In this document: positions 23,662-33,655 of the stretch, piece after piece
Layout of the letters: every line of letters starts with the position of its first letter
Numbering within the stretch: position 1 is the stretch's first letter
Assembly: GCA_022702545.1 (NCBI GenBank)
Contig: JAHRBC010000003.1
Span: 7,688,001-7,752,000 of the forward strand
Source of the DNA: Phycomyces nitens
Taxonomy: Eukaryota > Mucoromycota > Mucoromycetes > Mucorales > Phycomycetaceae
Reading direction: 5' to 3'
Length of the DNA stretch: 64,000 nucleotides
The notes under the pieces: generated by a model
Seen by the model: only the letters and a program-made list of their open reading frames with translations
Told to the model about the DNA's origin: nothing
The model's database searches: none
Made by a program: the position numbers and the translations under genes

Positions 23662-23985
23662 TGGTTGACCTTGTTGGATAAACGATCAAGACCTTGCCGA
23701 TTGGTTTTCCTTTATATGTTTCTAAATGTCTCAAATGTCTTAGATTGCGAATATCTCTTAAGTATATTCTACTGGATAATAACTATCTAAGACATATTAA
23801 CGTAGCTATACATTTAGCCTTAAATCTGATTATATTTTGTATAAATAGTAAAAATGATTTGTATCAATAAAAAGCATCTATCTATTACCTAAAAACTATT
23901 CTCTAAACTTGACGATCCCCAGTGGTATTGATTCTGCGACTTAGTTACAAGTGCCAGAAAAGAAATACCAGATCGAGACTTGACA
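23610..23985 (+). repeat. E2 3' LTR
   Basis: 376 bp, no difference from the 5' LTR noticed. The pol frame runs about 50 nt into it before its TAA at 23659-23661. Confidence 0.9.
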
Positions 23986-23991
23986 AAAAAT

Positions 23992-24064
23992 TGCCTTCTG
24001 CCAGAATTGAACTGGCGACCTTCTGCTTACTAGGCAGACGCTCTGCCAACTGAGCCAAGAAGGC
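23992..24064 (-). tRNA. tRNA-Thr (anticodon AGT)
   Basis: On the minus strand the 73-nt gene begins GCCTTCT and ends AGAAGGC plus A. Its loop CTAGTAA is closed by TCTGC/GCAGA, and box B reads GGTCGCCAGTTCAATTC-like. No intron is present. The native TTTTT terminator (rc of 23986-23990) is where E2 integrated; the duplicated AAAAA preserves it. The LINE fragment starts at the very next base upstream. Confidence 0.94.
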
Positions 24065-24457
24065 CTTGATATCCACATTGACCTCTTCCTTAATTCTGAC
24101 CACCGCCTACTATGCCTCTTTCCAATATGATTTTGACTCCCCCTCCCCCTCCTCTCCACCCCCCTTGAGGCAAACATGGAACCTCTCACGCCTCCAAGAA
24201 CCTGATGTCAGCCAACTCTATGCCAATACTTTTATGACCATGTCTACTGACTTCAAGCACACTCTCCTTACACTCACTCAAGACCCTCCAACTACCTGTC
24301 CTCCAATTGATCTCCTCACTGATCAGTTCAATTCTCTCCTTTATGACTCCCTGACCAGTTCAGTTGGCAAGCGTCCCTCACGTCCTAAGCACTGGAAAGC
24401 CTTCTGGAACTCCTCCTTGCAACAAGCTGCTGACCATCGCAATTTCTGTTATAAGAA
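24065..24457 (+). pseudogene. LINE ORF2 fragment beside tRNA-Thr
   Basis: It encodes the end of the endonuclease domain (NSDHRLL, matching 'GSDHRLLSLSF' in the LINE at 39984-44702) and the following linker ('WNLSRLQEPDVSQLY' against 'WNLSCLKEPDVLQLY'). A frameshift lies near 24135. The left edge is one base from tRNA-Thr. The right edge is cut by the B-2 terminus at 24458, so the fragment predates B-2. Confidence 0.85.
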
Positions 24458-24950
24458 CACTGGAAAAACGGGCTTGATTACTAGTGTGGAAAGATAAGTA
24501 AACAATAGTATAATTACCTGAATTATGATAGACTCTACATATAATTCCACTTGAGAACAATCTGGTCTTAGCTGCTAGCAGTATGTCGTGATAATTGCTA
24601 GCATAATTATTGAAAGAGGTGCTGCAGCTGAGGTCCAGTAGCACTTTTGGCGGGTATATCTAATTAGGTTATGGGGGGATTAAGCATTTAAATGTGCGGT
24701 TCCGTTTTGAAAGAATCTATTTTGAGAGAATAATACTGTAGTATTTTACATCTTTACTACACTTTTTTCATCCTCATAGTGTAGTATTTAATCTTCTTTA
24801 TTCTTCTTAACCAATAATATATCACCCATTATTTGATTTCCCGTTTATAATTGATTGGTAATGTTTTACGTTTTTATTTTTATTAGAAAGAATAGAATGT
24901 TTCTAGGTTTTGGGTCTACTATTACGCCTATTCCTATGGCCTAGCCGTTT

Positions 24951-25677
24951 CTACCCGGTTGCCTGCTGCTATTTGGATGGAATATTTTTCTACATAAAAA
25001 ATACCTGCAAAAATATGAATATCCAGTGATTTTTTGGGCTGCGGGAGTGTTCTGTAAAAGATAAAAGAAGTGTTAATGATATGGAGTACAAAGAGAAAAT
25101 TTTTGTGTGTCAAAAGATACTTACATTGCAAGAGATGGGCAAGAGTGCGCAAAGGGGACTTGAATTTTAAGGCTGGATGGGCTGTGTGGTGGGTTTTACT
25201 ATAAAAAAGGGAATAAAAATTAATATGGGTGAACAGAGTAATGATATATTTAATTTACATACCAGGAGCCAAATGGGTTATCAAAGTAGGGGGCATGGTG
25301 TGCAAAGAAAGACCAAAGGAGCCTATAAAACACATAATAATAATTATTAATAAATAGTCTGAATAATATTTTGGATAAGCAAAAAGAGATTTATAAAGAA
25401 TATTACCTTTATGATTACAATCGCGAATGATGGAGGAGGCCGATGGCGTGAATAGAAAGGGCAGTCTACAATGGAATAGAGTCAGAGAGGGAATACATAT
25501 GATTGAAAGAAAAAATTTTACCTGGTGCCGATGGCATCCTTATATAATTTGTTTGGCCAATCTAAGAGAGAAAGTGAAAATAATTTTTATTAAGATGATG
25601 GTACCAGTGAATGCGGCCAGTGAGTATTTGTCTGGATGGCCATTGTGGAAAGGATGAGTTGCAATGGGAGCGCACAT
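24951..25677 (-). pseudogene. Third, intron-rich unit of B-2 (broken copy)
   Basis: The inverse of 10135-10868 in B-1, with the ATG at 25677 and the same GT-AG boundaries. Exons 2 to 5 stay open with a few replacements, but the exon matching 10611-10684 has TAA in place of TAC (near 25165 on the minus strand), which would end the 138-aa reading. Similarity to B-1 is high, so the decay is recent or the reading is not coding. Confidence 0.4.
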
Positions 25678-26115
25678 CTATGAAAAAGAGGCTAATTTGT
25701 GTGTATAAAGAGGTATAAAAAATGTCTTACCAGAGAAAGGCGCCGATATCAAAAAGGCTAGGAAAAGGAAAAATAAAGGGAATAAAAAAAAAGGAGAGTG
25801 TCTGAAAAAATTTTCACCTTTGAAGCATGCTGTGGAAAGCATGATGGATTGAGCCCAAAAACAATATCAAGGCCGATTTGCATCTCAGTGCTTCAAGACA
25901 ATAGAGGAACATCTTTATAGTCATTCAAAATGCCTATATATAACGGCCTTTTTGATAGTATTCAACCTCTCTTACCTTTACACCAACCCACACACACACA
26001 CACTTACTTACTCACTCACCCAAACAGTTTTTGTATGTATATTATATTTATTTTTATTTCAATTGAACAAAAACTAATAATTATAATCGAAATATACTTT
26101 ACCATATTCTAGAAA

Positions 26116-27230
26116 ATGGTTAACCAAAGAAGATCAATTGCTCCTCATCCTACTCCTGCTGGTCCCACTCCTGCTCCTGCTCCTGATATGGAACAGATAA
26201 TGTCAAAGCTTTCCGAGATGGAAGGCAAAATGACAAACGTCGAAGTGCAAGTGGGGTCTGTAAGAGCTCAACTCAACGTTGTTGTGGCTGGTAATGCTTC
26301 AGCTATTAGAGCAATTGGTGCATTGGGTAGTGCCCATAACACTGCTCTTGTCAACTCTCCCACCGTTCCTGTCGCACCTGTTTCTCTTCTACCAGTTGTG
26401 CCAACCAAGCAGACAAACAACAATGTCTATGTAAGTAGCAAATTATATAGTATGTTATCAATTCATTATCTCATATACTGTGTCAGACGGCGATTCGCAA
26501 ATATATGTGGAAGCCAAAGTGGAATACAAACATTCCTTTCAACCAAAGTCCAAACAAGGAGTTAGTTGTTAGGATCCTCAACTACTTGGAGCCCAAGTTT
26601 GAGAGCAAGGGAATGAGGAGAAGTGACTTGCACAAGAACCTTCATACCAACTTCAGGAGCCAAAGTTCCAAAGACAAGAAGTCTTCTTCAGAGAAAGCTG
26701 CCGTGAACACTCGTTCAAGAAGGGCAAACCATGCAGGCGAGGCAAGATATACTTTAAATAACTAATAAATATTTAATATCAAAGAAGCAGTATTAACTGA
26801 GAATTTTAGAGCCTTTCTTGGCGCTTGAATGCTTACCTTGACAATGAGGACACAATCAATGAGATGATGGGCAAAGATTGTGCCAACATGATAATAAAGG
26901 AGGCAATGTCTGAGGGTGAATCTGACATAGAGACGTCTGAAAGTGGCACCAGACGTGTCATCTGCACTGTTCGCCCAGGATGGAGAAGTGATGAGGTAAA
27001 TAATAATAAGGCAATAACTGGGTTACGTGTCTGAATTGTTATATAAAATATCAATACTTGTATTTCAGTTTAATAGACTCATCACTATTGTTGACTCTCA
27101 TGTCCTTGAAGGAATGGGTTTGCATTCCCATCAATTCTTGCCTCGGGTTTTTAAGAGTGTGTCAAACTCAGTGGCCCCAAATGATGTGGTTTCCCGCCTC
27201 CCACAGTGGGCTTTTAGACACAATGTATAA
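26116..27230 (+). CDS. Second gene of B-2, partner protein of unknown function (305 aa)
   Basis: The exons are 26116-26430, 26487-26741, 26810-26995 and 27069-27230. Relative to B-1, exon 2 lacks 51 nt (17 codons) in frame between short repeats after 'YMWKPK'. Intron 2 has a GC donor (26742-26743, GCAAGA) where B-1 has GTAAGA. GC-AG introns are spliced at low frequency in fungi, so expression may be weaker. The frame is otherwise open to TAA at 27230. As in B-1, an acidic stretch and a 'RPGWRSDE' block are present. The function is unknown; the host element is dead, but this protein could act in trans. Confidence 0.65.
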
Positions 27231-27354
27231 ATAAAGTTGTTGTTTATATTTTCTCACCCACTTCCCCAAGAACATAATACCGTCAATATATATAAAGTAT
27301 ATTTTTTGGTGCCTTAATTTTGGTTATCTTTAAAAGAAGAAGATATTTTTTATT

Positions 27355-27545
27355 TTATATTAGGCGCAGATTTTTTTGGGAAGAGGGATGACAAGCATTG
27401 TTTTCCTATTAGTTCGAGTGATTTGCTCTCCAATGACAACTTCTAACAAAATCCTATGCACTGGAAGAATACTGTTCAAGTCATCTGGAGAATGCCTTGG
27501 GAGATACACCTCAACACCTTCATTCTCTCACGTTCTATCACAGGT
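27355..27545 (-). pseudogene. C-terminal fragment of B-2 transposase gene
   Basis: It matches codons for the last 60 or so residues of the B-1 transposase, ending at TAA 27355-27357. It holds an in-frame TGA near its upstream edge. It is cut at 27545 by the A-2 terminus. Confidence 0.85.
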
Positions 27546-27777
27546 CACTGCAAAAACAGTGTTAAATCAATGATTAATTGTGGGGTGTTATTATCAATAA
27601 CAGTATATGAAAAATTGCAACTCAGGGAAAATCCTTTGGTTAGTATCATTGACAGATATAAGCATGTCTTATTGGTTAGATAGATTACGGAGTACCTGAA
27701 AGTAATAATAAAACTATAAAGGAACTGACAATAAACTACTGCTATTATATATTCTCTTTTGATATAAACCCAAAAAA

Positions 27778-30700
27778 ATGTTTGCCATTCCAAATGCTAA
27801 TGAAGTTGAATGCCGATGCTCGAAATGCATTTGCAATCCTGCTGGCTACATGATCACTGCCAAAAGAACTGCCAAGCGTCATGCTCAGAGTGACAAAGAC
27901 AGAGAATTGGATAGAAATATCAATCGTAAATAAAATGGCAATTATATAGTGTGGGCTATAATATTAATAATATTTTAAATAGTCTTGCCTGTCCAACAAA
28001 GCAGTGTTGATGTGGACATGGAAGCAATTCAATTTGAAGAGGACATTGAATGTACATAGTATTTTATTTTTTATACTCAATTTACACTTTACTTATGCTC
28101 GGTTTTAATAGATGACAGTTACTCTAATGATGTACCATCATCCATGGAATATCCCGATGGGTTCTTACCTCTTTTGGCCGAAGATTTTCTTTTTGGAACA
28201 GATGAGCTCATTGAAGAATATTCATCTGAGCATGAATCGTCTGATGAAGATGCTGAGGAAGAAGAGGCCGAGCAGAGTGAAGGTCAGCAATAAACAAAAA
28301 TGTTGATAGTACCTTTGAATAAAGAAAGATATTAATATTTAATTATCATTAATACTCACAGAGAGTTCAGCCAATCTTCCTGAAGATCCATGGCATAGAT
28401 TGATAGCCATCTTCCTTGTCATGTTCATTTCTTCCTTTGTTGTTGATGAGGGTGCCGTGATATTGATCTCTTTCATTAATGCAATCCTTGAGCACTATGG
28501 GGAAAGCTTCAGACTCCCAACGAGTATTCCCGGTTTAAAGAAGATGACTGGATACAGTGCTATGACAAGTGGTGTGTCAACATTTGTTGCATGCAGTGAT
28601 TGTCACACTCTGTATAAAAGCAATAGTGAAGTACCTACTTGTTGTACTGGAAAGAAACTTGGCCGCCAGAACGAATGTGGAAACAGTCTGTTTAAGTCTG
28701 GAATTAGTAATGGATTGACTGCAAAGCGCACTTTTGTCTACAACTCGTTGAAAACAGCCTTGGCAAAGCTTTTCAAGCGACCCAATTTCGAAACTGCCAT
28801 CAACATGTGGAATCGTGGTCCAAAGGTTCCTGGCACCATGTTTGATGTTTACGATGGAAAGATGTGGAAGGAGTTTGTGGATGAGGATGGCATGCAGTTT
28901 GTTGCCAGAGAGAGATCGTTGTTGTTGACTCTTAACATCGATTGGTTCCAGCCTTTTGATGGGGTAACTTATTCTTGTGGTGCAATATATCTTACCATCA
29001 ACAATTTGCCAAGAGACGAGCGCAATAAGATGGAAAACGTGATTCTCGTTGGGCTCATGCCAGGTCCCAAAGAAGCAAGCACAGCCGAAATCAACAACTA
29101 CCTGTGCCCCCTTGTTAATGAGCTCGAGGAGCTGTACACTGGTATCAGTATTGATACATACAGTCGTTCTGGTGCTTTGGTTCGTGCTGCTCTCCTGATG
29201 GTTGCATGCGACATACCTGCTGCAAGAAAGACCTGTGGCTTCACTTCCCACAACAGCAGAAATGCATGTCATAAGTGCAATCGTCACTTTTTCCGTTTTG
29301 AAGGGACTTCGATTGTTGACTATTCTGGGTTCAACTCTTCAGAGTGGGTTGGCCGTACAAAAGAGGAGAACCGCCGGCATGCCACCATGTGGAAAAATGC
29401 AAGAACTTTGGTGGAGAGAAAGCAGCTGGAAGTTGAGAATGGAGTGCGGTGGTCCGAGCTTCACAGACTTGCCTATTTTGAACCAGTCAGGGCAACAATT
29501 GTGGACCCAATGCACAATCTTTTCCTTGGAACGGCCAAGCGCATGATGGAAAAGTGGATCCTGTGTGGTCATCTCAATGACAATGATCTTTGTGAGATGC
29601 AGGTTGAGGCGAACACTATTACATTGCCTTCAGAATACACCAGCCTCACCACCAAAATTGCAAAGGGATTTCCATTCATGAAGGCAGATGAATGGAAATC
29701 ATGGTGCTTAATTTACTCGCCTGTTGTATTGAAGGGACGGCTAGAAGATGATCTGTTCGCCAACTGGATCGAGTTTGTTGATGCCTGCCGGTTATTGACA
29801 AAACCAACAATAACTGAAGAAGAGATTGAGCTTGCTCATGGTAGTCTGGAGAGATTCTGCGGTGGTTGTGAAGAATTGTACGAGCATGACGTCCTGTCTC
29901 CAAACATGCACCTTCACCTCCATTTAAAAGAGACAATTAACGATTTCGGGCCCATTTATGGATATTGGCTGTTCAGCTTTGAACGATACAATGGACTTGT
30001 CAAAGGCTTCAACACCAATCGTAAAGCTGGTTTTGAAAAGACATACATGAATAAGTTCGTTCAAAGTGGTTCCAAAGGCGACTTTTACCAAGCTCATCTT
30101 GCCACCATCACCAGCCCAAGTCATCTTGATCTGTTTAACAGACTGTCTCCCGCCACTGTGTTTGTGCCTCAGCAAAATAGGCTGTCAATCTTCTCTCTCC
30201 CTGCCTTTTTGGAATCAGCAATGAATCCAACAAAGCAAACGTTTGGCAATGAGCCCCTTCCGCCATCTGCCTTGCCATTGGTTTTGAAAGCACCAACAAC
30301 GATGAGAAAACTTGAGTATGACTGCCTGCTGAAGTACTACAAGATGGAGTATGCCGATGACGATCTTTGCAGTGCAAAAAACATGATTAGAAATGCACAC
30401 TTTGTCAATGACAGGATCCAGAAGTTTACCTTGATAAATCTTCTTGGACAAGTCTATAAAGGCAGTGAGGGGGCAAACGGAAGAGGTTCATACATCCAGG
30501 CAATGTATATTGAGAAAAATGGTGATTCTGGGGAGATATACGCTGGTCGTATTAAATATCTTTTCGTCCACAATTTTTTGCCAACCCCTACTCCTGCCAA
30601 CTTTCTTGCACGCCTTAATCCCCAGCATGTTTTTGCTTTTGTTGAGTGGTATGAAATCCCTTACCATCAACCAAGAATCAACCAGGGTATTGAGCTGTAT

Positions 30701-30844
30701 AAGCCGACTTTCCAAAAGTATAACTACGATAACATTTTGCCTGTTCATCGTATCCTTTCACCAATTGCAATCGGCAATCAAGCTTCTGGTCGTGGCGCAG
30801 CCAAAGTTCTTGTCATTCCCTTGCCTAGAAAGCTTTATGCTTAG
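27778..30844 (+). CDS. Tnp2-type DDE transposase of element A-2 (spliced, 956 aa)
   Basis: The exons are 27778-27925, 27983-28051, 28112-28282 and 28362-30844. All introns are GT-AG and phase-compatible, giving 956 codons before TAG. The N-terminus has a CxCxxCxC cluster (residues 12-19) and a basic 'KRTAKRHAQ' tract. Exon 3 encodes a Glu/Asp-rich linker. The catalytic exon has 'LNIDWFQPFDG', 'NNLPRDER', 'LMPGPKE', 'DIPAARKTCGF', a CHKC pair and 'DPMHNLFLGTAKRM'; likely DDE residues are D323, D511 and E670, with spacing equal to B-1. The protein is clearly related to, but well diverged from, the B-1 protein. It should mobilise A elements. It faces the second gene tail to tail, 121 bp apart. 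Confidence 0.87.
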
Positions 30845-30965
30845 ACTTCTTTTTCTTTTTTCTATTATTATTATTATCTTTCACTATCTTATATAAAACA
30901 TACAATACTTGTGTATTCAAAACAATATTAATGAAAGTATAGGAATGAGAGATGCAAGTAATTAT

Positions 30966-32150
30966 TTATTCACGTTTTGTCCACGCGGGCATTTTGGCTA
31001 CTAAGCCACGAGGAATTGCTTTTGATACAACTACGTGATGGCGAGCCTTCAGCTGGCCTGCTCTCTTTCCCAAATCACTTATTGCAAGAGTATCGAGAAA
31101 GTCAAAGAACTCATTCAACTATCCAAATATTTTCTTTGTTAAACATATAATAAAAGTGGAAATATATGTTATAGCTACCTCATCACTTCGCCAGCTTGGG
31201 CGAAGCACTGTTACAGTTGTGTCTGTATCACTTTCGTCATCAGACATGACATCTCTATAAAAGACGCCACTGTAGTCTCTCCCAAACTTTTCGATTGAGG
31301 CGGCCTTGTGTTTAGCAAATGTTCTCTTCCGTCTCTTGAAGAGCTAAAAATATAATGATAAATATATTTATGTTTCTCTTATTTTTTATAGAGCCACCTA
31401 CATCTGTCTTGCGATTGCCTCTTCTGTTTGCCTCTTTTTTGGCTAGTTTGCCTTCCAACGAGAGCTTGCTGTTGGCCATGCAGTTGTAATAGTTGTTAAC
31501 TATCATACCACATAGTTCTTTTGTCGGAACAAAGGCAGACTCACTCTGGCCACGCAGATACACCAACAAGTCATCTGCCACATTCTTGTTGACTTCATCA
31601 GACAACCCAACACTGACATCCCAAGTCATCTTTGCATCATTCTCACTTATTTTTTGGGGATCATCAGTGTTGAGATTCATGTTTCTGAGGCGATCACGAA
31701 TGAGTTTCTAGTTTATATTGATTAATAATGATTCAAGCAGTGTTTACTTTTAATATTTACCGAGATCTTTGGGTTTCTGCTGTTGCCAACAACATCTCGC
31801 AGTTGGATCTCAAAATTATCACTCTGGATAGCCTGTGGACCGGCCAACTGAGGAGATTCTTGTCTCTTCATTGCATCGAAGACAAGACCATCCACGGAAG
31901 TCATCATCTTGCTTCCACTATCCTTGAGTGTGCCGACATCATTGCACATGGTTGTCATTTTTTTGTCCAAGGTGGACAAGAGGTTGACAATGTTATCAAA
32001 TTCCTCTCTGGAAACTCCAACAATATCTTGTCTAGGAGCAAGAGAAGGACGAACAGGTCCTACACGGCCATTGGTGACAGTATTGATCAATGGTCTGGAC
32101 ATTGATCCATTTGCAGATGCATTTCTGGCGGTATTGATTCTTGGTGCCAT
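30966..32150 (-). CDS. Second gene of element A-2, partner protein of unknown function (337 aa)
   Basis: The minus-strand exons are 31761-32150, 31402-31707, 31179-31343 and 30966-31118 (390, 306, 165 and 153 nt). All three introns are phase 0 and GT-AG, and the joined frame has 337 codons. The N-terminal exon is Ser/Arg/Pro-rich and then likely coiled ('EEFDNIVNLLSTLDKKM'). The 306-nt exon 2 equals that of B in length. Exon 3 is basic, then acidic ('MSDDESDTDT'), then ends 'VLRPSWRSDE', like B ('VRPGWRSDE'). The last exon ends near 'IPRGLVAKMPAWTKRE', like B 'LPRVFKS...LPQWAFR'. Conservation of exon lengths, phases and these blocks across diverged elements supports a real protein. The function is not recognised. 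Confidence 0.8.
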
Positions 32151-32459
32151 TTTCTTAATTATTCAATAAATAAATTAGTATATATAATGTATTTTGATAG
32201 CCCATTATGAACTTACATGATAAAGAAGATGATGGTTAGCTTTATTGAAAGAGTAAAGAAGTATATATAGATATTAATAAGAATATAAAAGACTCTATTA
32301 TACTTTGTCTATAAACCATGACGGAGTCAAATTCCTATTAATATATAGACCAAAACCTTTTTCTTGGGCACTTTCAATGTATAATTAACATGACTCTCCG
32401 ATTTCAAAGCAAGAGAGAATGACCATGCGTATTTCAGGGGCATAGATATTTTAATAATT

Positions 32460-33130
32460 ATTTTTATTTTCTATTCTTTTATTCCTTTTCTGCTCTTTAA
32501 CACTATGTAAGTATATCACCTAAAATTCTCACATCTTACATTATATACACATAGGGTACCAAACATCAGATTTCTTTTATACAAAAGGTAATTACTATCA
32601 ATCATATTCTTTACACGGTCATGTCTCTTATCATAATATTTTCAAATAGCTGCGACTTGCCATGATATCATTTTATAATCCATGTTTATCAAAAAAGCTA
32701 TTATTGCACCCATGTATGTATTTCTTCCTTTCTTTACTTTCTCATTTATAAAAAATACATTGCTCTAACATAATTACAGTTTACATTGTATACTCTTAGT
32801 AAACCCAATATCCATTTATTCAACTGCCAAAGGTATGTATTTTGAGTTATTTCTCTTGTTAAAAATATTTTTCTAATATTAATTATAGTATATCCATGCC
32901 CAAATGTATCCGTTATTATAAGCATATGAATATATACTGGCTTGTTTATATCAGTATACTCTTGTTTCTTTCATTTAATGAAATACCCGATTGCCAAGTA
33001 AGTACCTTGCCTTTCAATTCTATCAAATGCTATAACAAAAATTCTAAAATGCGCTCTTTTATTCAATTGCTAGACTATAAAACTTGGTCAGGTAAATATA
33101 ATCAGAATCCATGTTTTTCAGGTAGGAAAT
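32460..33130 (+). other. Intron-rich unit at the right end of A-2, coding capacity unclear
   Basis: Successive candidate introns have strong signals: donors GTAAGTAT (32508), GTATGTAT (32714), GTATGTAT (32834) and GTAAGTAC (32998), and acceptors ending ATAG or ACAG (32554, 32648, 32779, 32888). Exons are about 35-110 nt. Two of them (32780-32832 and 32889-32997) join in one open frame with a hydrophobic segment 'YWLVYISILLFLSF', but I found no convincing start codon. Position and style match the third unit of B-1. It may encode a small membrane protein or a non-coding RNA. Confidence 0.35.
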
Positions 33131-33150
33131 AAAATATGGTCTGCAAGAAC

Positions 33151-33632
33151 CATTATACGTATTATTAGATTAAGACCATGTAGTCCAGAGCAAGAGATTA
33201 TATTATTACTAGTGCTTTTACAAATAAAAATATTATAATAAAATATACAAAATTATTATATCCTACCAAAACAAAATCAATATCAAATGTGTTTTTTTAA
33301 AAATCCGATCAATACCAGGTGTTGTTGAAGCAATTGATCCAATAGAATGAATCAATAGGCAGCCAAAACCACCTAGAATTGAGAAAATAACAGCCCTCTT
33401 GAATCCAGGTGGTTTATAAATGGGGTTTTTAGTAGTCTATATTTGTAATTTTACAGATACTTGGCTTTCAATTAAGGTTCGCACACAGATAATGTACCTA
33501 AGCTCCCTTTCATAATGACAAAGTAATCAATACCATTTGGGCAAAAATCCAATATTATGTCAGCTAGGCATTCTATAATATTATGCTGTCAAGCATTATT
33601 ATGTTACATAATATCCCAATAACCAACACCTG
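33151..33632. other. AT-rich spacer, nothing recognised
   Basis: No open frame, LTR or TIR that I can support. It may contain the lost right end of A-2 and the deleted 3' end of E5. Confidence 0.5.
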
Positions 33633-33655
33633 TTATTTCCATGATTTGCATATAT

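Larger units (their letters stand above)
18462..23985 (+). mobile_element. Young Ty3/gypsy LTR retrotransposon E2
   Basis: Two 376-bp LTRs (18462-18837 and 23610-23985), TGTCAGAG...CTTGACA, look identical by eye. AAAAA flanks at 18457-18461 and 23986-23990 form the target duplication. The primer-binding site ATTGGTAGCTGA follows the 5' LTR at 18838. A GGAGGGGGG polypurine tract precedes the 3' LTR. A single gag-pol frame is interrupted by only one TGA. Identical LTRs mean a recent insertion. The target is the poly-T terminator of tRNA-Thr. Confidence 0.93.
24458..27545 (-). mobile_element. Element B-2, truncated by insertion of A-2
   Basis: The inverted second copy of B. Its right TIR starts CACTGGAAAAACGGG at 24458, inside the LINE fragment, with left flank GAA. 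It retains the subterminal region, the third unit, the whole second gene and the last 190 bp of the transposase gene, then stops at 27545 where A-2 begins. The rest of the transposase gene and the other TIR are not found elsewhere in the window. Confidence 0.88.
27546..33150 (+). mobile_element. Tnp2/CACTA-type DNA transposon A-2 (right end unresolved)
   Basis: The left terminus CACTGCAAAAACAG at 27546 follows B-2 sequence (GGT flank). It holds an intact transposase gene (+), an intact second gene (-) and an intron-rich unit (+), the same plan as B-1. The sequence stops looking like this element around 33150, before E5. I could not find a matching CACTGC terminus or GGT duplication, so the right boundary is approximate and may have been lost in a rearrangement. 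Confidence 0.75.

Noticed and set aside
28577..29287. 236-codon minus-strand frame
   Set aside because: Shadow of the A-2 transposase catalytic exon; no family match and no splice logic.
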